Below are positions 43,115-50,551 of a stretch of 64,000 nucleotides of DNA, in pieces. The notes beneath the pieces are model-generated. The model saw only the letters and a program-made list of their open reading frames with translations. It had not been told where the DNA came from and did not search any database. Source of the DNA: Ectothiorhodospiraceae bacterium. GTDB taxonomy: Bacteria > Pseudomonadota > Gammaproteobacteria > HK1. The translations under genes were made by a program, and so were the position numbers. Every line of letters begins with the position of its first letter. Position 1 is the first letter of the stretch. The DNA lies in the NCBI GenBank assembly GCA_024234875.1, contig JACKNM010000012.1:124001-188000 (forward strand). Direction: 5' to 3'.

Positions 43115-44131
43115 CTACTTCGCCAGGAAGCCCGCGTCGCGCATGAGCTGCTGGTGGTTGACCTCGGCCTTCTCGAGCCAGGCGCTGAAGTCGGCGCCGG
43201 TCATCGCGCTCTGGTTGAACGCCCCCTTCTCCATGAACTCCGCCCACTCCGGGGTCGCGCGGACCTTCTCGAGCAGGCCCTGGTAGAAGGCGACGACGTC
43301 CGGCGCGGCGCCGGGCACGGTGAAGATCCCGCGCAGCATCAGGTACTCGACGTCGACTCCGGCCTCGCGGCAGGTGGGGATGTCGGCCCAGGCCTGGGTC
43401 TCGGTCATCTTCGCGGTGTAGGGCATGCGCTGACCGTCGAACACGCACAGTGGTCGCAGCTTGCCGCCGCGCCAGTGCGCCACCGCCTCGATCGGGTTGT
43501 TCACCGTCGAGTCGACGTGCTTGCCGACGAGCTGGGTCGCGACCTCGCCACCGCCCTTGTAGGGCACGTAGGTGAGCTTCTTGCCCGTGACCTTCTCGAC
43601 GGCGACGGTGATGATCTGGTCCTCCTGCTTCGAGCCGGTTCCGGCCATCTTGAACGCCTTGTCGTCACCCGCCTTCACCGCCGCGATGTAGTCGGCCGCG
43701 CTCTGGTAGGTGGACTCCGCATTCACCCACAGCACGAACTCGTCGAGGGCCAGCATCCCGACCGGGGTGAGATCGCGCCAGTTGAATGGGATACCGGTGG
43801 CGAGCGGCGTGGTGAACAGATTCGACAGCGTGATGACGATCTTGTGCGGATTGCCGGCGCTCGACTTGACGTCGAGAAAGGCCTCGCCGCCGGCGCCGCC
43901 GGACTTGTTGATGACCACCAGGGGTTGCGCCATGAGGGCGTGCTTGCTGACGATGCCCTGGATCAACCGGGCCATCTGGTCGGCGCCGCCGCCGGTGCCC
44001 GCTGGCACGATGAGCTCGACTGGCTTGGAAGGCTCCCAGGCGGCGACCGCGCGGTGCGCGGGCAGCACGGTGGCGATACATGCGGCCGCCAGCGCGGCCG
44101 CGGTCCGGACGACGATTCGACTGCGGTTCAT
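43115..44131 (-). CDS. tctC: Tripartite tricarboxylate transporter substrate-binding protein TctC (Bug family)
   Basis: Periplasmic receptor of 338 aa. The signal peptide is basic then hydrophobic (VVRTAAALAAACIATVLPAHRAVAA), and the mature protein starts WEPSKPVELIVPAGTGGGADQMAR, the canonical Bug fold opening, followed by VVINKSGGAGGEAFLDVK. ATG at 44131 follows GGAGAAGG. First gene of tctCBA. Bug receptors bind carboxylates or amide-type ligands; the ligand here is not predictable. Confidence 0.93.
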   Translation of the reverse strand: MNRSRIVVRTAAALAAACIATVLPAHRAVAAWEPSKPVELIVPAGTGGGADQMARLIQGIVSKHALMAQPLVVINKSGGAGGEAFLDVKSSAGNPHKIVITLSNLFTTPLATGIPFNWRDLTPVGMLALDEFVLWVNAESTYQSAADYIAAVKAGDDKAFKMAGTGSKQEDQIITVAVEKVTGKKLTYVPYKGGGEVATQLVGKHVDSTVNNPIEAVAHWRGGKLRPLCVFDGQRMPYTAKMTETQAWADIPTCREAGVDVEYLMLRGIFTVPGAAPDVVAFYQGLLEKVRATPEWAEFMEKGAFNQSAMTGADFSAWLEKAEVNHQQLMRDAGFLAK

Positions 44132-44430
44132 GTTCCTTCTCCAGGCGCTGCGATCACGCGCGACCGCGCCGACTGACAGACGGCGTGGCACCCGCGCCGT
44201 CGCGGGCACGGGGGTCGGAGCGTGGGACGATGGAAAGCCGCCGAGGGTGTGTCGGTCGGTGAGCTGAGACGTCAGGGGACCGAGCGAACGATCAGCCCCC
44301 GGGCACCGTGGACTCGGAGCGCAGGCAGCGGGCTCGCCCCGCTGGCCTGGCTGTCACCCGTCCGAAACGGCGCCGCGCCGCCCTCCTGTGGAATGCGTCA
44401 CGCCGAGCATCGGCGTTCAAGCGCGCGCAA

Positions 44431-44458
44431 AGTATAGAGCTTCTCCGCCACGCGTCCA
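44431..44458 (-). promoter_or_regulatory. Putative sigma-70 promoter for tctCBA
   Basis: On the minus strand TGGACG (44458-44453), 16 bases, then TATACT (44436-44431). The -10 is close to consensus and rare in this GC-rich DNA. It would give a leader of about 290 nt before tctC. Confidence 0.4.
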
Positions 44459-44548
44459 TGGGCGGCCGCACCGTGGTGCCGGTGGTTCAGATCCGCGGCG
44501 CCGGCGAGGGTCGGTGTGCGGCGCGACGGGGTGGCCGGGACTGTCTAT

Positions 44549-44568
44549 CGATATTTCCAGAAATATCG
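44549..44568. promoter_or_regulatory. ArsR-type operator palindrome
   Basis: CGATATTTCCAGAAATATCG is a perfect 9-bp inverted repeat with a CA centre, AT-rich in GC-rich surroundings. It ends one base before the -35 box of the arsR-type gene, so bound repressor would block RNA polymerase. ArsR/SmtB family operators are AT-rich dyads of this type. Confidence 0.75.
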
Positions 44569-44597
44569 TTGCAAGGCAGCCTGCGGGAGACTAGACT
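44569..44597 (+). promoter_or_regulatory. Sigma-70 promoter of the arsR-permease operon, probably leaderless
   Basis: TTGCAA (44569-44574), exactly 17 bases, then TAGACT (44592-44597). Transcription would begin about 7 bases later, at or next to the A of the ATG at 44605, and no Shine-Dalgarno sits at normal distance, so the mRNA is probably leaderless. Confidence 0.6.
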
Positions 44598-44604
44598 CGC
44601 GCCC

Positions 44605-44934
44605 ATGGACATCCTCACCCTCGCATCGAGGCTCGAGGCGCTCGGCAACGAGACCCGCCTCCAGGTGTACAGAATGCTGGTTCGTGCCGGCCCCGATGGC
44701 CTTCCGGTGGGAACCCTGCAAGAGCGCCTGGGCATCGCGCGGTCCACGCTGTCGCACCATCTCCACCGGTTGATCGGTGCCGACCTGGTCCATCAGCACC
44801 GGGAGGGCACGACCTTGCACTGTCGGGTCTCGTTCGACGTCATGGACGAGACGCTGGGGGCCTTGCGGTCCGAGTGCTGCGCCGACGTCGGGCGCGGTGA
44901 AATCTCGACGCTACCGAGAAGGAATCGAGCATGA
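44605..44934 (+). CDS. ArsR/SmtB-family metalloregulatory repressor
   Basis: Winged-helix repressor of 109 aa. It opens LASRLEALGNETRLQVYRMLVRAG, typical of ArsR; the recognition helix region is LQERLGIARSTLSHHLHRLIGADLV, and the wing is HQHREGTTLHCRV. A C-terminal Cys pair (RSECCADVG) could bind As(III), Sb(III) or another thiophilic metal. It overlaps the permease gene by 4 bp (ATGA) and very likely represses its own operon through the palindrome at 44549-44568. Confidence 0.9.
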   Translation: MDILTLASRLEALGNETRLQVYRMLVRAGPDGLPVGTLQERLGIARSTLSHHLHRLIGADLVHQHREGTTLHCRVSFDVMDETLGALRSECCADVGRGEISTLPRRNRA

Positions 44935-45956
44935 CTCACGTCGTCGTGGCAACTCGTGAGCTGGCGAATCGCATCGACCCGGTCGTCGTCGCGTTGCTGG
45001 TCGGATTCGCGGTGCTCGCGCTTCTCGCCCCGCAACAGGCGGCCGAGAGCCTGCGCTTCACGGTCGATGCACTCGTCGGGGTCAGCGTCTTCCTGCTCGT
45101 GTCGATCGCCATCGCTGCCTGTGCCAAGGCGAGTGGCGCCGACCAGCTCATCGCGCGCGCGTTCCAGGGTGGTCGGGCGAGGATGGTGCTCGCCGCGGCC
45201 CTGGTCGGCGCGCTGTCACCGTTCTGCTCGTGCGGTGTCATTCCGATCATCGCCGCGTTGCTCGCGATGGGGGTGCCGCTACCGCCGGTGATGGCGTTCT
45301 GGCTCGCATCGCCGTTGATGGATCCCTCGATGTTCGTGCTCACCGCCGGCACGCTCGGGACCAGTTTCGCGATCTACAAGACATTCGCCGCGGTGGCCGT
45401 CGGCCTGCTGGGTGGATTCGGCACGTTGGCCCTGATGCGCGGTGGCGCCTTCGCCGAGCCGTTGCGCGCGGGCGTGGGAAACGGTGGCTGTGGCGGGGCG
45501 ACGGTTCGCAATCCGAAGCCGGTGCAGTGGCGCTTCTGGAGTGATCCGACGCGCCGTGAGAGGTTTCGGGCCAACGCCGCTGCCAACCTGCTGTTCCTCG
45601 GCAAGTGGCTCGCGATCGCGTTCTTCCTCGAGAGCCTGATGCTCGCCTACGTCCCGGCGGAGACGGTGAGCCGGCTCATCGGTGGGGACGGCTGGACCAC
45701 GGTGCTCGGTGCGACCCTCGTCGGTGTCCCCGCGTACCTGAACGGCTACGCCGCCTTGCCGCTGGTGGGCGGTCTGATCGAGCAGGGGATGGCCCCCGGA
45801 GCGGGAATGGCCTTTCTGCTCGCCGGTGGTGTGAGCTCGATCCCGGCCGCGATCGCGGTCTGGGCGTTGGCACGGTGGCCGGTCTTCGTCGCCTACCTCG
45901 GCTTCGCCTTCGTCGGCGCCCTGAGCCTCGGGCTGCTCTATCCGGTCCTTGCCTGA
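44931..45956 (+). CDS. Permease of the ArsP/DUF318 family (metal or organoarsenical efflux)
   Basis: Inner-membrane protein of 341 aa with about eight hydrophobic segments. The signature GALSPFCSCGVIPIIAALLAMG, with a paired-Cys motif in a membrane helix, marks the ArsP/SO_0444-like permease family, and the second half repeats the pattern with ATLVGVPAYLNGYAALPLVGGL. Members export trivalent organoarsenicals or are proposed Cu/Zn exporters. The coupled ArsR-type repressor supports a role in thiophilic metal or metalloid efflux. Confidence 0.82.
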   Translation: MTHVVVATRELANRIDPVVVALLVGFAVLALLAPQQAAESLRFTVDALVGVSVFLLVSIAIAACAKASGADQLIARAFQGGRARMVLAAALVGALSPFCSCGVIPIIAALLAMGVPLPPVMAFWLASPLMDPSMFVLTAGTLGTSFAIYKTFAAVAVGLLGGFGTLALMRGGAFAEPLRAGVGNGGCGGATVRNPKPVQWRFWSDPTRRERFRANAAANLLFLGKWLAIAFFLESLMLAYVPAETVSRLIGGDGWTTVLGATLVGVPAYLNGYAALPLVGGLIEQGMAPGAGMAFLLAGGVSSIPAAIAVWALARWPVFVAYLGFAFVGALSLGLLYPVLA

Positions 45957-46087
45957 TCGCTCCACCGCGCGCGCATCGGCGCCCGGTGCGTCGATGCGCG
46001 CGCTCTACGCAACGCCGAGCTCCATCTCTCGATCGAGCCTGCCGCGCCCGTGCGCGTCGCGCGGTCGCGAATGCGTGCCCGATTCCC

Positions 46088-46115
46088 TTTCACCGCGCAC
46101 GCCCGTCCCTAGAAT
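46088..46115 (+). promoter_or_regulatory. Putative promoter of the beta-helix gene
   Basis: TTTCAC (46088-46093), 16 bases, TAGAAT (46110-46115), about 70 bp before the ATG at 46184. The same TAGAAT -10 occurs before the amidohydrolase gene. Confidence 0.35.
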
Positions 46116-46183
46116 CCCATCCGCGCCGGTTCACCGTGCGACGACGGCGCCGCCAGGCGCCAGAGACCGAAGGAGGGAGTTCG

Positions 46184-47761
46184 ATGCGACCAAGCGTGAA
46201 GGGGCTCGCGGCGGCCCGACTGCTCGTGTTGGCGATGATGCTCGCAGGCGGCGCCGTCGCGAGCGCTGCCACGCCCGGCGAGATCGCCTACCAGGGGCTA
46301 CTCAGCGACGACGGCGGGGCGCCGCTCGACGGCACCTACGACATCACCTTCGCGTTGTTCGAGGCACCGACCGGTGGCAGCGCGGTCTGGTCGGAGACGC
46401 ACGATGACGTCACCGTGACCGCGGGGGCGTTCGCGGTCGATCTCGGCTCCGTCGACTCGTTCTTCGACCCGCCGACCCCGGTGTCCTTCGGTCGTCCCTA
46501 CTGGGTCCAGATCACGGTGCAGGTGGGCAACGGGTCGGCCGCAGCCCAGACCCTGAGTCCACGCGTGCCGCTGTCCAGCGTGCCGTACGCGCTGAGCGCG
46601 CGCGCGTCGAGCAGTGAGGTCACCGTCGACTGCAACGGCGCCGGGGTCACCGGCGCCGACGTGCAGCGTGCCATCGACGAGGCGCCCATCGGGCCGCTGG
46701 TGATCGACCTCGCCGGCAGCACCTGCACCGGCAACGTCCGCATCGCCCGTGACGACGTCCGTATCCGCAACGGCCAGCTCGTGGGAGGTACGCCAGACTT
46801 CGGCGTCGTCCTCGTGCAGGGCGCACGCCGCACCTATCTGCTCGACCTCGAGATCTCCGGGGGCACCACCGGTGGCAACTCGAGCTTCGGCGCTGGAGTG
46901 ACCGTGAGCGACGGCGGGAATCTCGGCGTCGAGAGCACCACGATTCGCGACAACGCTGGAGACGGTCTCACCGTGGTCGAGAACGGCAGCGTCGACCTGT
47001 GGGCCGGCGCGGTGATTCGTGACAACGGGGGCAACGGGGTGTCCGTCATCCAGAACAGCCACCTCGACTGCAACGCCGGCGCGGTGCTGGTCGCCAACGG
47101 CGGCAACGCGATGTGGGTGTCGGAGAGCTCGTCGGCGCGACTCATCGGCTGCGTGGCCGACGCGACGATGGGCACCCCGGGATTCGAGCCGAAGGGGGCA
47201 TCCGGGGTCTTCGTGAACGAGGGGTCGTCGGTACGCATCCTGGGCGACAGCACGGTGCGCACCAACGCGCCAGGCAACGCCGCGGCCTTCGCTTTCATCG
47301 GCTCGACCCTGCGGGTTCGCAACTCGGGCAACGTGATCGCGAACCACGCCCAGGTCCCGGCCAGCCCGCTCGACCGCTCGGCGTTCGCCCTGGACGCGGA
47401 CATCAACTCCACCATCCGTGTCGACGCCAACGACAGCCCGACCGAGCTTCGGGGCAGTGTCCACTCGTTCAATCAGAGCACCGTGGACATTCGCTCGGCC
47501 CTCATCACCGGGCACGTCTACGCCGACGGATTGCAGACCAACATGCGCCTGCGCAGCCGCAACTCCGCCAACGTCAACGTGGTCGATCTGACCAAGGTGC
47601 AGAGTGGTCCCGGTTTCACCGCCCAGATCGTCTCCTTCGAGCAGGTCACCCTCGACTCCCAGGTCGAGGTCGACGGGATCATCGACTGCAGCCTCGGCGG
47701 CCAGATCACGCGGACCCACACGAACTTCAAGGATCCCGCGGACGGATACGTGAACTGCTGA
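46184..47761 (+). CDS. Exported right-handed parallel beta-helix protein
   Basis: Secreted protein of 525 aa. The signal peptide (LLVLAMMLAGGAVASAA) is followed by an N-terminal domain (EIAYQGLLSDDGGAPLDGTYDITFALF; residues about 30-140) common in secreted proteins with trimeric or fibre-like architecture, then repeats such as GVTVSDGGNLGVESTTIRDN and GVSVIQNSHLDCNAGAVLV that build a parallel beta-helix. AAGGAGG precedes the ATG. Cell-surface or extracellular role; no enzymatic residues recognised. It leads a run of three exported proteins. Confidence 0.78.
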   Translation: MRPSVKGLAAARLLVLAMMLAGGAVASAATPGEIAYQGLLSDDGGAPLDGTYDITFALFEAPTGGSAVWSETHDDVTVTAGAFAVDLGSVDSFFDPPTPVSFGRPYWVQITVQVGNGSAAAQTLSPRVPLSSVPYALSARASSSEVTVDCNGAGVTGADVQRAIDEAPIGPLVIDLAGSTCTGNVRIARDDVRIRNGQLVGGTPDFGVVLVQGARRTYLLDLEISGGTTGGNSSFGAGVTVSDGGNLGVESTTIRDNAGDGLTVVENGSVDLWAGAVIRDNGGNGVSVIQNSHLDCNAGAVLVANGGNAMWVSESSSARLIGCVADATMGTPGFEPKGASGVFVNEGSSVRILGDSTVRTNAPGNAAAFAFIGSTLRVRNSGNVIANHAQVPASPLDRSAFALDADINSTIRVDANDSPTELRGSVHSFNQSTVDIRSALITGHVYADGLQTNMRLRSRNSANVNVVDLTKVQSGPGFTAQIVSFEQVTLDSQVEVDGIIDCSLGGQITRTHTNFKDPADGYVNC

Positions 47762-47810
47762 GCATGGTCCGGTGTGGGCACCCGTGCGACCCGACGCGCC
47801 GGAGCGAGGC

Positions 47811-48119
47811 ATGAGAGCCGGGTGGGCGAATGCGAGGTGGTCGCTGGCAGTGCTCGCGATCGCGGTGGCGAGCGCGTTCGGGACGGCGCAGGCGGCCGAG
47901 CCCACGCGGCTCACCCGTGCCGATTGCGGTCGCTCGGCGAAGGCGCAGGGCATCGGCGGTCGCGAGGATCTCGAGGACTTCATCGCCCATTGCCTCGCGG
48001 CAGGCCGCCGCGACGAGGCGACTGCCGGTGGCTCGGAGCCGACGGACACGACGCGCCCGATGTCCACCGACGCCGAAGGTGCAACGCGAGACCGCGGACG
48101 CGAGCAGCGGGACCGCTGA
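47811..48119 (+). CDS. Small exported protein with PsiF-like repeat
   Basis: Exported protein of 102 aa. The signal peptide is WSLAVLAIAVASAFGTAQAA. The mature part contains DCGRSAKAQGIGGREDLEDFIAHCL, two Cys bracketing a helix as in the PsiF repeat of periplasmic proteins of unknown function. The tail is Thr/Asp/Arg-rich and disordered. It lies between the beta-helix and calcium-binding protein genes. Confidence 0.6.
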   Translation: MRAGWANARWSLAVLAIAVASAFGTAQAAEPTRLTRADCGRSAKAQGIGGREDLEDFIAHCLAAGRRDEATAGGSEPTDTTRPMSTDAEGATRDRGREQRDR

Positions 48120-48151
48120 GTCGGCGGGCGCGCGACCAGGGGAGAGGCAAG

Positions 48152-48820
48152 ATGGGACGAACGGAACGACACGCGACGCCGAGTGGTCGGACGCACCAGC
48201 GCCCCGCGCTCGTCGCCGCGCACGCGGCCATGCTCCTCGGGTCGGTCGCGCTGGCGCCGGCCGCGGCCTTCGCGGCGACCTACACCCTGAGTGCCCAGGG
48301 CACCGGCTCCGGCGCCGGAGTGAGCGCGAGCGCCGGGTTCGGGCTGCGCTCGAGCTTCGGTGATGTCGGGGCCACGGTGATGTCCTCGGCCGCTTTTCGC
48401 CTGCGCCCGGGCGTGCTGGCGCTCGCCTCGGTGGCCGCCCTGCCGGACCAGGACGGCGACGGCGTCCCGGACGCCCAGGACAACTGCGTCGCGGCGGCGA
48501 ATCCCGGTCAGGCCGACCTCGACGTCGACGGGCTCGGTGACGCCTGTGACCCCGACGACGACGGCGATGGCATGTCCGACGCCTACGAGAGCGCGAACGG
48601 CCTCGACCCGCTCGATGCGGCCGACGCCGCGGTCGATACCGACGGCGACGGCCTCACCAATCTCGAGGAGTCCCAGCTCGGCACCGATCCCCGCGACCCC
48701 GATACCGACGGGGATGGCCGCTCGGACGGTGCCGAGGTCGCCGCGGGATCGGATCCGCTGCGCCGGGGCGTGGGGCGAATCCTGCCGATCATCACCGAGT
48801 TCCTGCTCGGCATCGACTGA
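48152..48820 (+). CDS. Exported thrombospondin type-3 repeat (calcium-binding) protein
   Basis: Exported protein of 222 aa: signal peptide (MLLGSVALAPAAAFAA), a Gly/Ser-rich domain with SSFGDVGATVMSSAAFRLRPGVLAL, then about five Asp-rich calcium-binding repeats (DQDGDGVPDAQDNC, DVDGLGDACDPDDDGDG, DTDGDGLTN, DTDGDGRSDG). The C-terminus is a short hydrophobic stretch (RILPIITEFLLGID). Such proteins are surface or extracellular. GGAGAGG lies before the ATG. Confidence 0.8.
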   Translation: MGRTERHATPSGRTHQRPALVAAHAAMLLGSVALAPAAAFAATYTLSAQGTGSGAGVSASAGFGLRSSFGDVGATVMSSAAFRLRPGVLALASVAALPDQDGDGVPDAQDNCVAAANPGQADLDVDGLGDACDPDDDGDGMSDAYESANGLDPLDAADAAVDTDGDGLTNLEESQLGTDPRDPDTDGDGRSDGAEVAAGSDPLRRGVGRILPIITEFLLGID

Positions 48821-48830
48821 TCGTCGGCGC

Positions 48831-48868
48831 GAGCCGGGTTGCCACGCGGCTGCGCGGCGACCCGGCTC
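48831..48868. terminator. Strong hairpin between convergent genes
   Basis: GAGCCGGGTTGCC pairs with GGCGACCCGGCTC (13 bp, one G-U) around a 12-nt loop in the 60-bp gap between the calcium-binding protein and the ACT protein. Probably a bidirectional terminator. Confidence 0.65.
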
Positions 48869-48880
48869 GGGTGGGGTGAC

Positions 48881-49405
48881 TCAGGTCTCGTCCTCCTCCA
48901 CGTCGACGTCGACCATCAGCTCGTTCGCCAGGGTCTCCAGGGCGGTGACCAGGTCGTCCATGGCGAGGGTGTCGGGGGCGCGCAGGACCGCCTCGGCCTG
49001 GAACAACGTGCCGCCCGACATCGAGGCGCTGATCGTCTCGGTGTCCAGCCGCTCGATGCTGATCCCGCGCTCGGCGAGCGCGTGCGAGATGTCGTGCACG
49101 ATTCCCGGGCGATCCTGCCCCACGATGTCGAGGTGCAGGCGGCGATAGCGTGACTCGAGCTCCGGCGTCGCGCGGTCGACGGTGATGCTCAGGCCCGCCT
49201 CGGCCCCGAGCGCCTGTAGCCCGGCGCCGAGCGCGTCCACCCCGCCCTCGGCGACGCTGACCTCGAGCACGCCCGCGAACTTGCTACCCAGGTGCGCCAT
49301 CGAGCTGCGCTCCCAGTTCCCGCCGTGGCGTGCAACCACCCCCGACAGGCTGTCGACGAGCCCCGGGCGGTCCTCACCCATGAACGTCAGTACCAGTGTC
49401 GTCAT
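48881..49405 (-). CDS. Tandem ACT-domain protein, GcvR-like
   Basis: Cytoplasmic protein of 174 aa with two ACT domains (about 1-80 and 90-165), each starting with the same pattern: LTFMGEDRPGLVDSLSGVVARHGGNW and LDIVGQDRPGIVHDISHALAERG. This is the architecture of the glycine cleavage repressor-like regulator GcvR and related amino-acid sensors. It ends in an acidic tail (VDVDVEEDET). No glycine cleavage genes are nearby. Confidence 0.85.
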   Translation of the reverse strand: MTTLVLTFMGEDRPGLVDSLSGVVARHGGNWERSSMAHLGSKFAGVLEVSVAEGGVDALGAGLQALGAEAGLSITVDRATPELESRYRRLHLDIVGQDRPGIVHDISHALAERGISIERLDTETISASMSGGTLFQAEAVLRAPDTLAMDDLVTALETLANELMVDVDVEEDET

Positions 49406-49621
49406 CGTCCGAGCCCCACTTGCCCCGAATCCGGCCCCGGGTGATGGCGACTGACGCCGCGCACTGCTCCGGGTTCAGGAGCCGACTGTACCGGGTCCAT
49501 CGCTTTCGTGCTGCCCGCGCGCGGCGGCGCGCGGCGCCGCTGCGTGACGCTGCGCCGCCGACGATACGGGTAGGATTCGCCGATCCCGCGAGGTCCGCGG
49601 GCCGACGCCGGAGGATCTTCC

Positions 49622-50443
49622 ATGGACACGCGAGCCGTTCGACGAGTCGTCGCCACGCGCCCCGCGCGCGACGGTGCCGGGGTCGACATCCGCCGCATCG
49701 CCGGTGACCCGGATCTCGACCCGTTCCTGATGCTGGACGAGTTCGGGTCGGACGACCCCGAGGGCTACATCGCCGGGTTTCCGGAGCACCCGCATCGCGG
49801 CTTCGAGACCGTCACCTACATGCTCGCCGGCTACATGGAGCATCGCGACAGCACCGGTCGGCAAGGGCGCCTCGGACCCGGCGACGTCCAGTGGATGACC
49901 GCCGGTCGCGGCATCGTGCATTCGGAGATGCCGATGCAGGCATCCGGGCGGATGCGCGGGTTCCAGCTGTGGGTCAATCTTCCCGCGCGCGAGAAGATGG
50001 GCCCGCCGCGATACCAGGAGTACGCCGCCTCGGCGATTCCCGAGGTCGCCGGCGACGGCTGGCGCGCCAGGGTCATCGCCGGAACCTGTAGGGGCACGAC
50101 AGGGGCGGTGTCGGGGATCGCGACCTCACCGACATACCTGGATGTCGCGCTGGCGTCGGGGCACGCGTTCCAGCAGCCCGTGGACGACGGACACAGCGCA
50201 CTCGTGTACGTCTATGACGGCGAGGTCACCATCGGCGAGGCGAGGGTTCCGGCGGGGCAGGCAGCGGTGCTCACCGCCACCGGGCAGGTGCGGGTCGCTG
50301 CCGACGCCGACGCCTCGATGCTGGTGCTCGCCGGTCGCCCGCTCGGCGAGCCGGTCGTGCAGTACGGGCCGTTCGTGATGAATACTCGCGAGGAGATCCA
50401 GCAGGCCCTGGACGACTACCGCGCTGGCCGCATCGGGCAGTGA
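49622..50443 (+). CDS. Pirin family protein
   Basis: Bicupin of 273 aa. The metal site of the first cupin is present: HPHRGFETVTYMLAGYMEHRDS and GRGIVHSEMP supply His/Glu ligands. Bacterial pirins bind iron and can have quercetinase activity or modulate partner enzymes. GGAGGATC lies before the ATG. It precedes the D-aminoacylase gene by 108 bp with hairpins in between, so the two may be separate transcripts. Confidence 0.92.
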   Translation: MDTRAVRRVVATRPARDGAGVDIRRIAGDPDLDPFLMLDEFGSDDPEGYIAGFPEHPHRGFETVTYMLAGYMEHRDSTGRQGRLGPGDVQWMTAGRGIVHSEMPMQASGRMRGFQLWVNLPAREKMGPPRYQEYAASAIPEVAGDGWRARVIAGTCRGTTGAVSGIATSPTYLDVALASGHAFQQPVDDGHSALVYVYDGEVTIGEARVPAGQAAVLTATGQVRVAADADASMLVLAGRPLGEPVVQYGPFVMNTREEIQQALDDYRAGRIGQ

Positions 50444-50464
50444 GGTCCGATGCGACGCCGGTGA

Positions 50465-50506
50465 GCGCCGCCCCGCCTGGCGGCGCCGCACGACGCCACG
50501 GCGTCG
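50465..50506 (+). terminator. Tandem hairpins after the pirin gene
   Basis: GCGCCGCC/GGCGGCGC (8 bp, 6-nt loop, 50465-50486) followed by a second small hairpin CGACGCC/GGCGTCG (50491-50506). No U-tract. Confidence 0.45.
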
Positions 50507-50551
50507 CGCGGAGTCCCCACAAACGCACCATCGACCATCGAGGGACCCCAA

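Larger units (their letters stand above)
44132..44604. other. Divergent intergenic region tctC / arsR-type gene
   Basis: 473 bp without a convincing gene; small open frames here have no ribosome binding sites or recognisable sequence. It holds a candidate tct promoter on the minus strand (44431-44458) and, at its right end, the operator and promoter of the arsR-type gene. The last 60 bp are markedly AT-richer than the rest. Confidence 0.7.
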
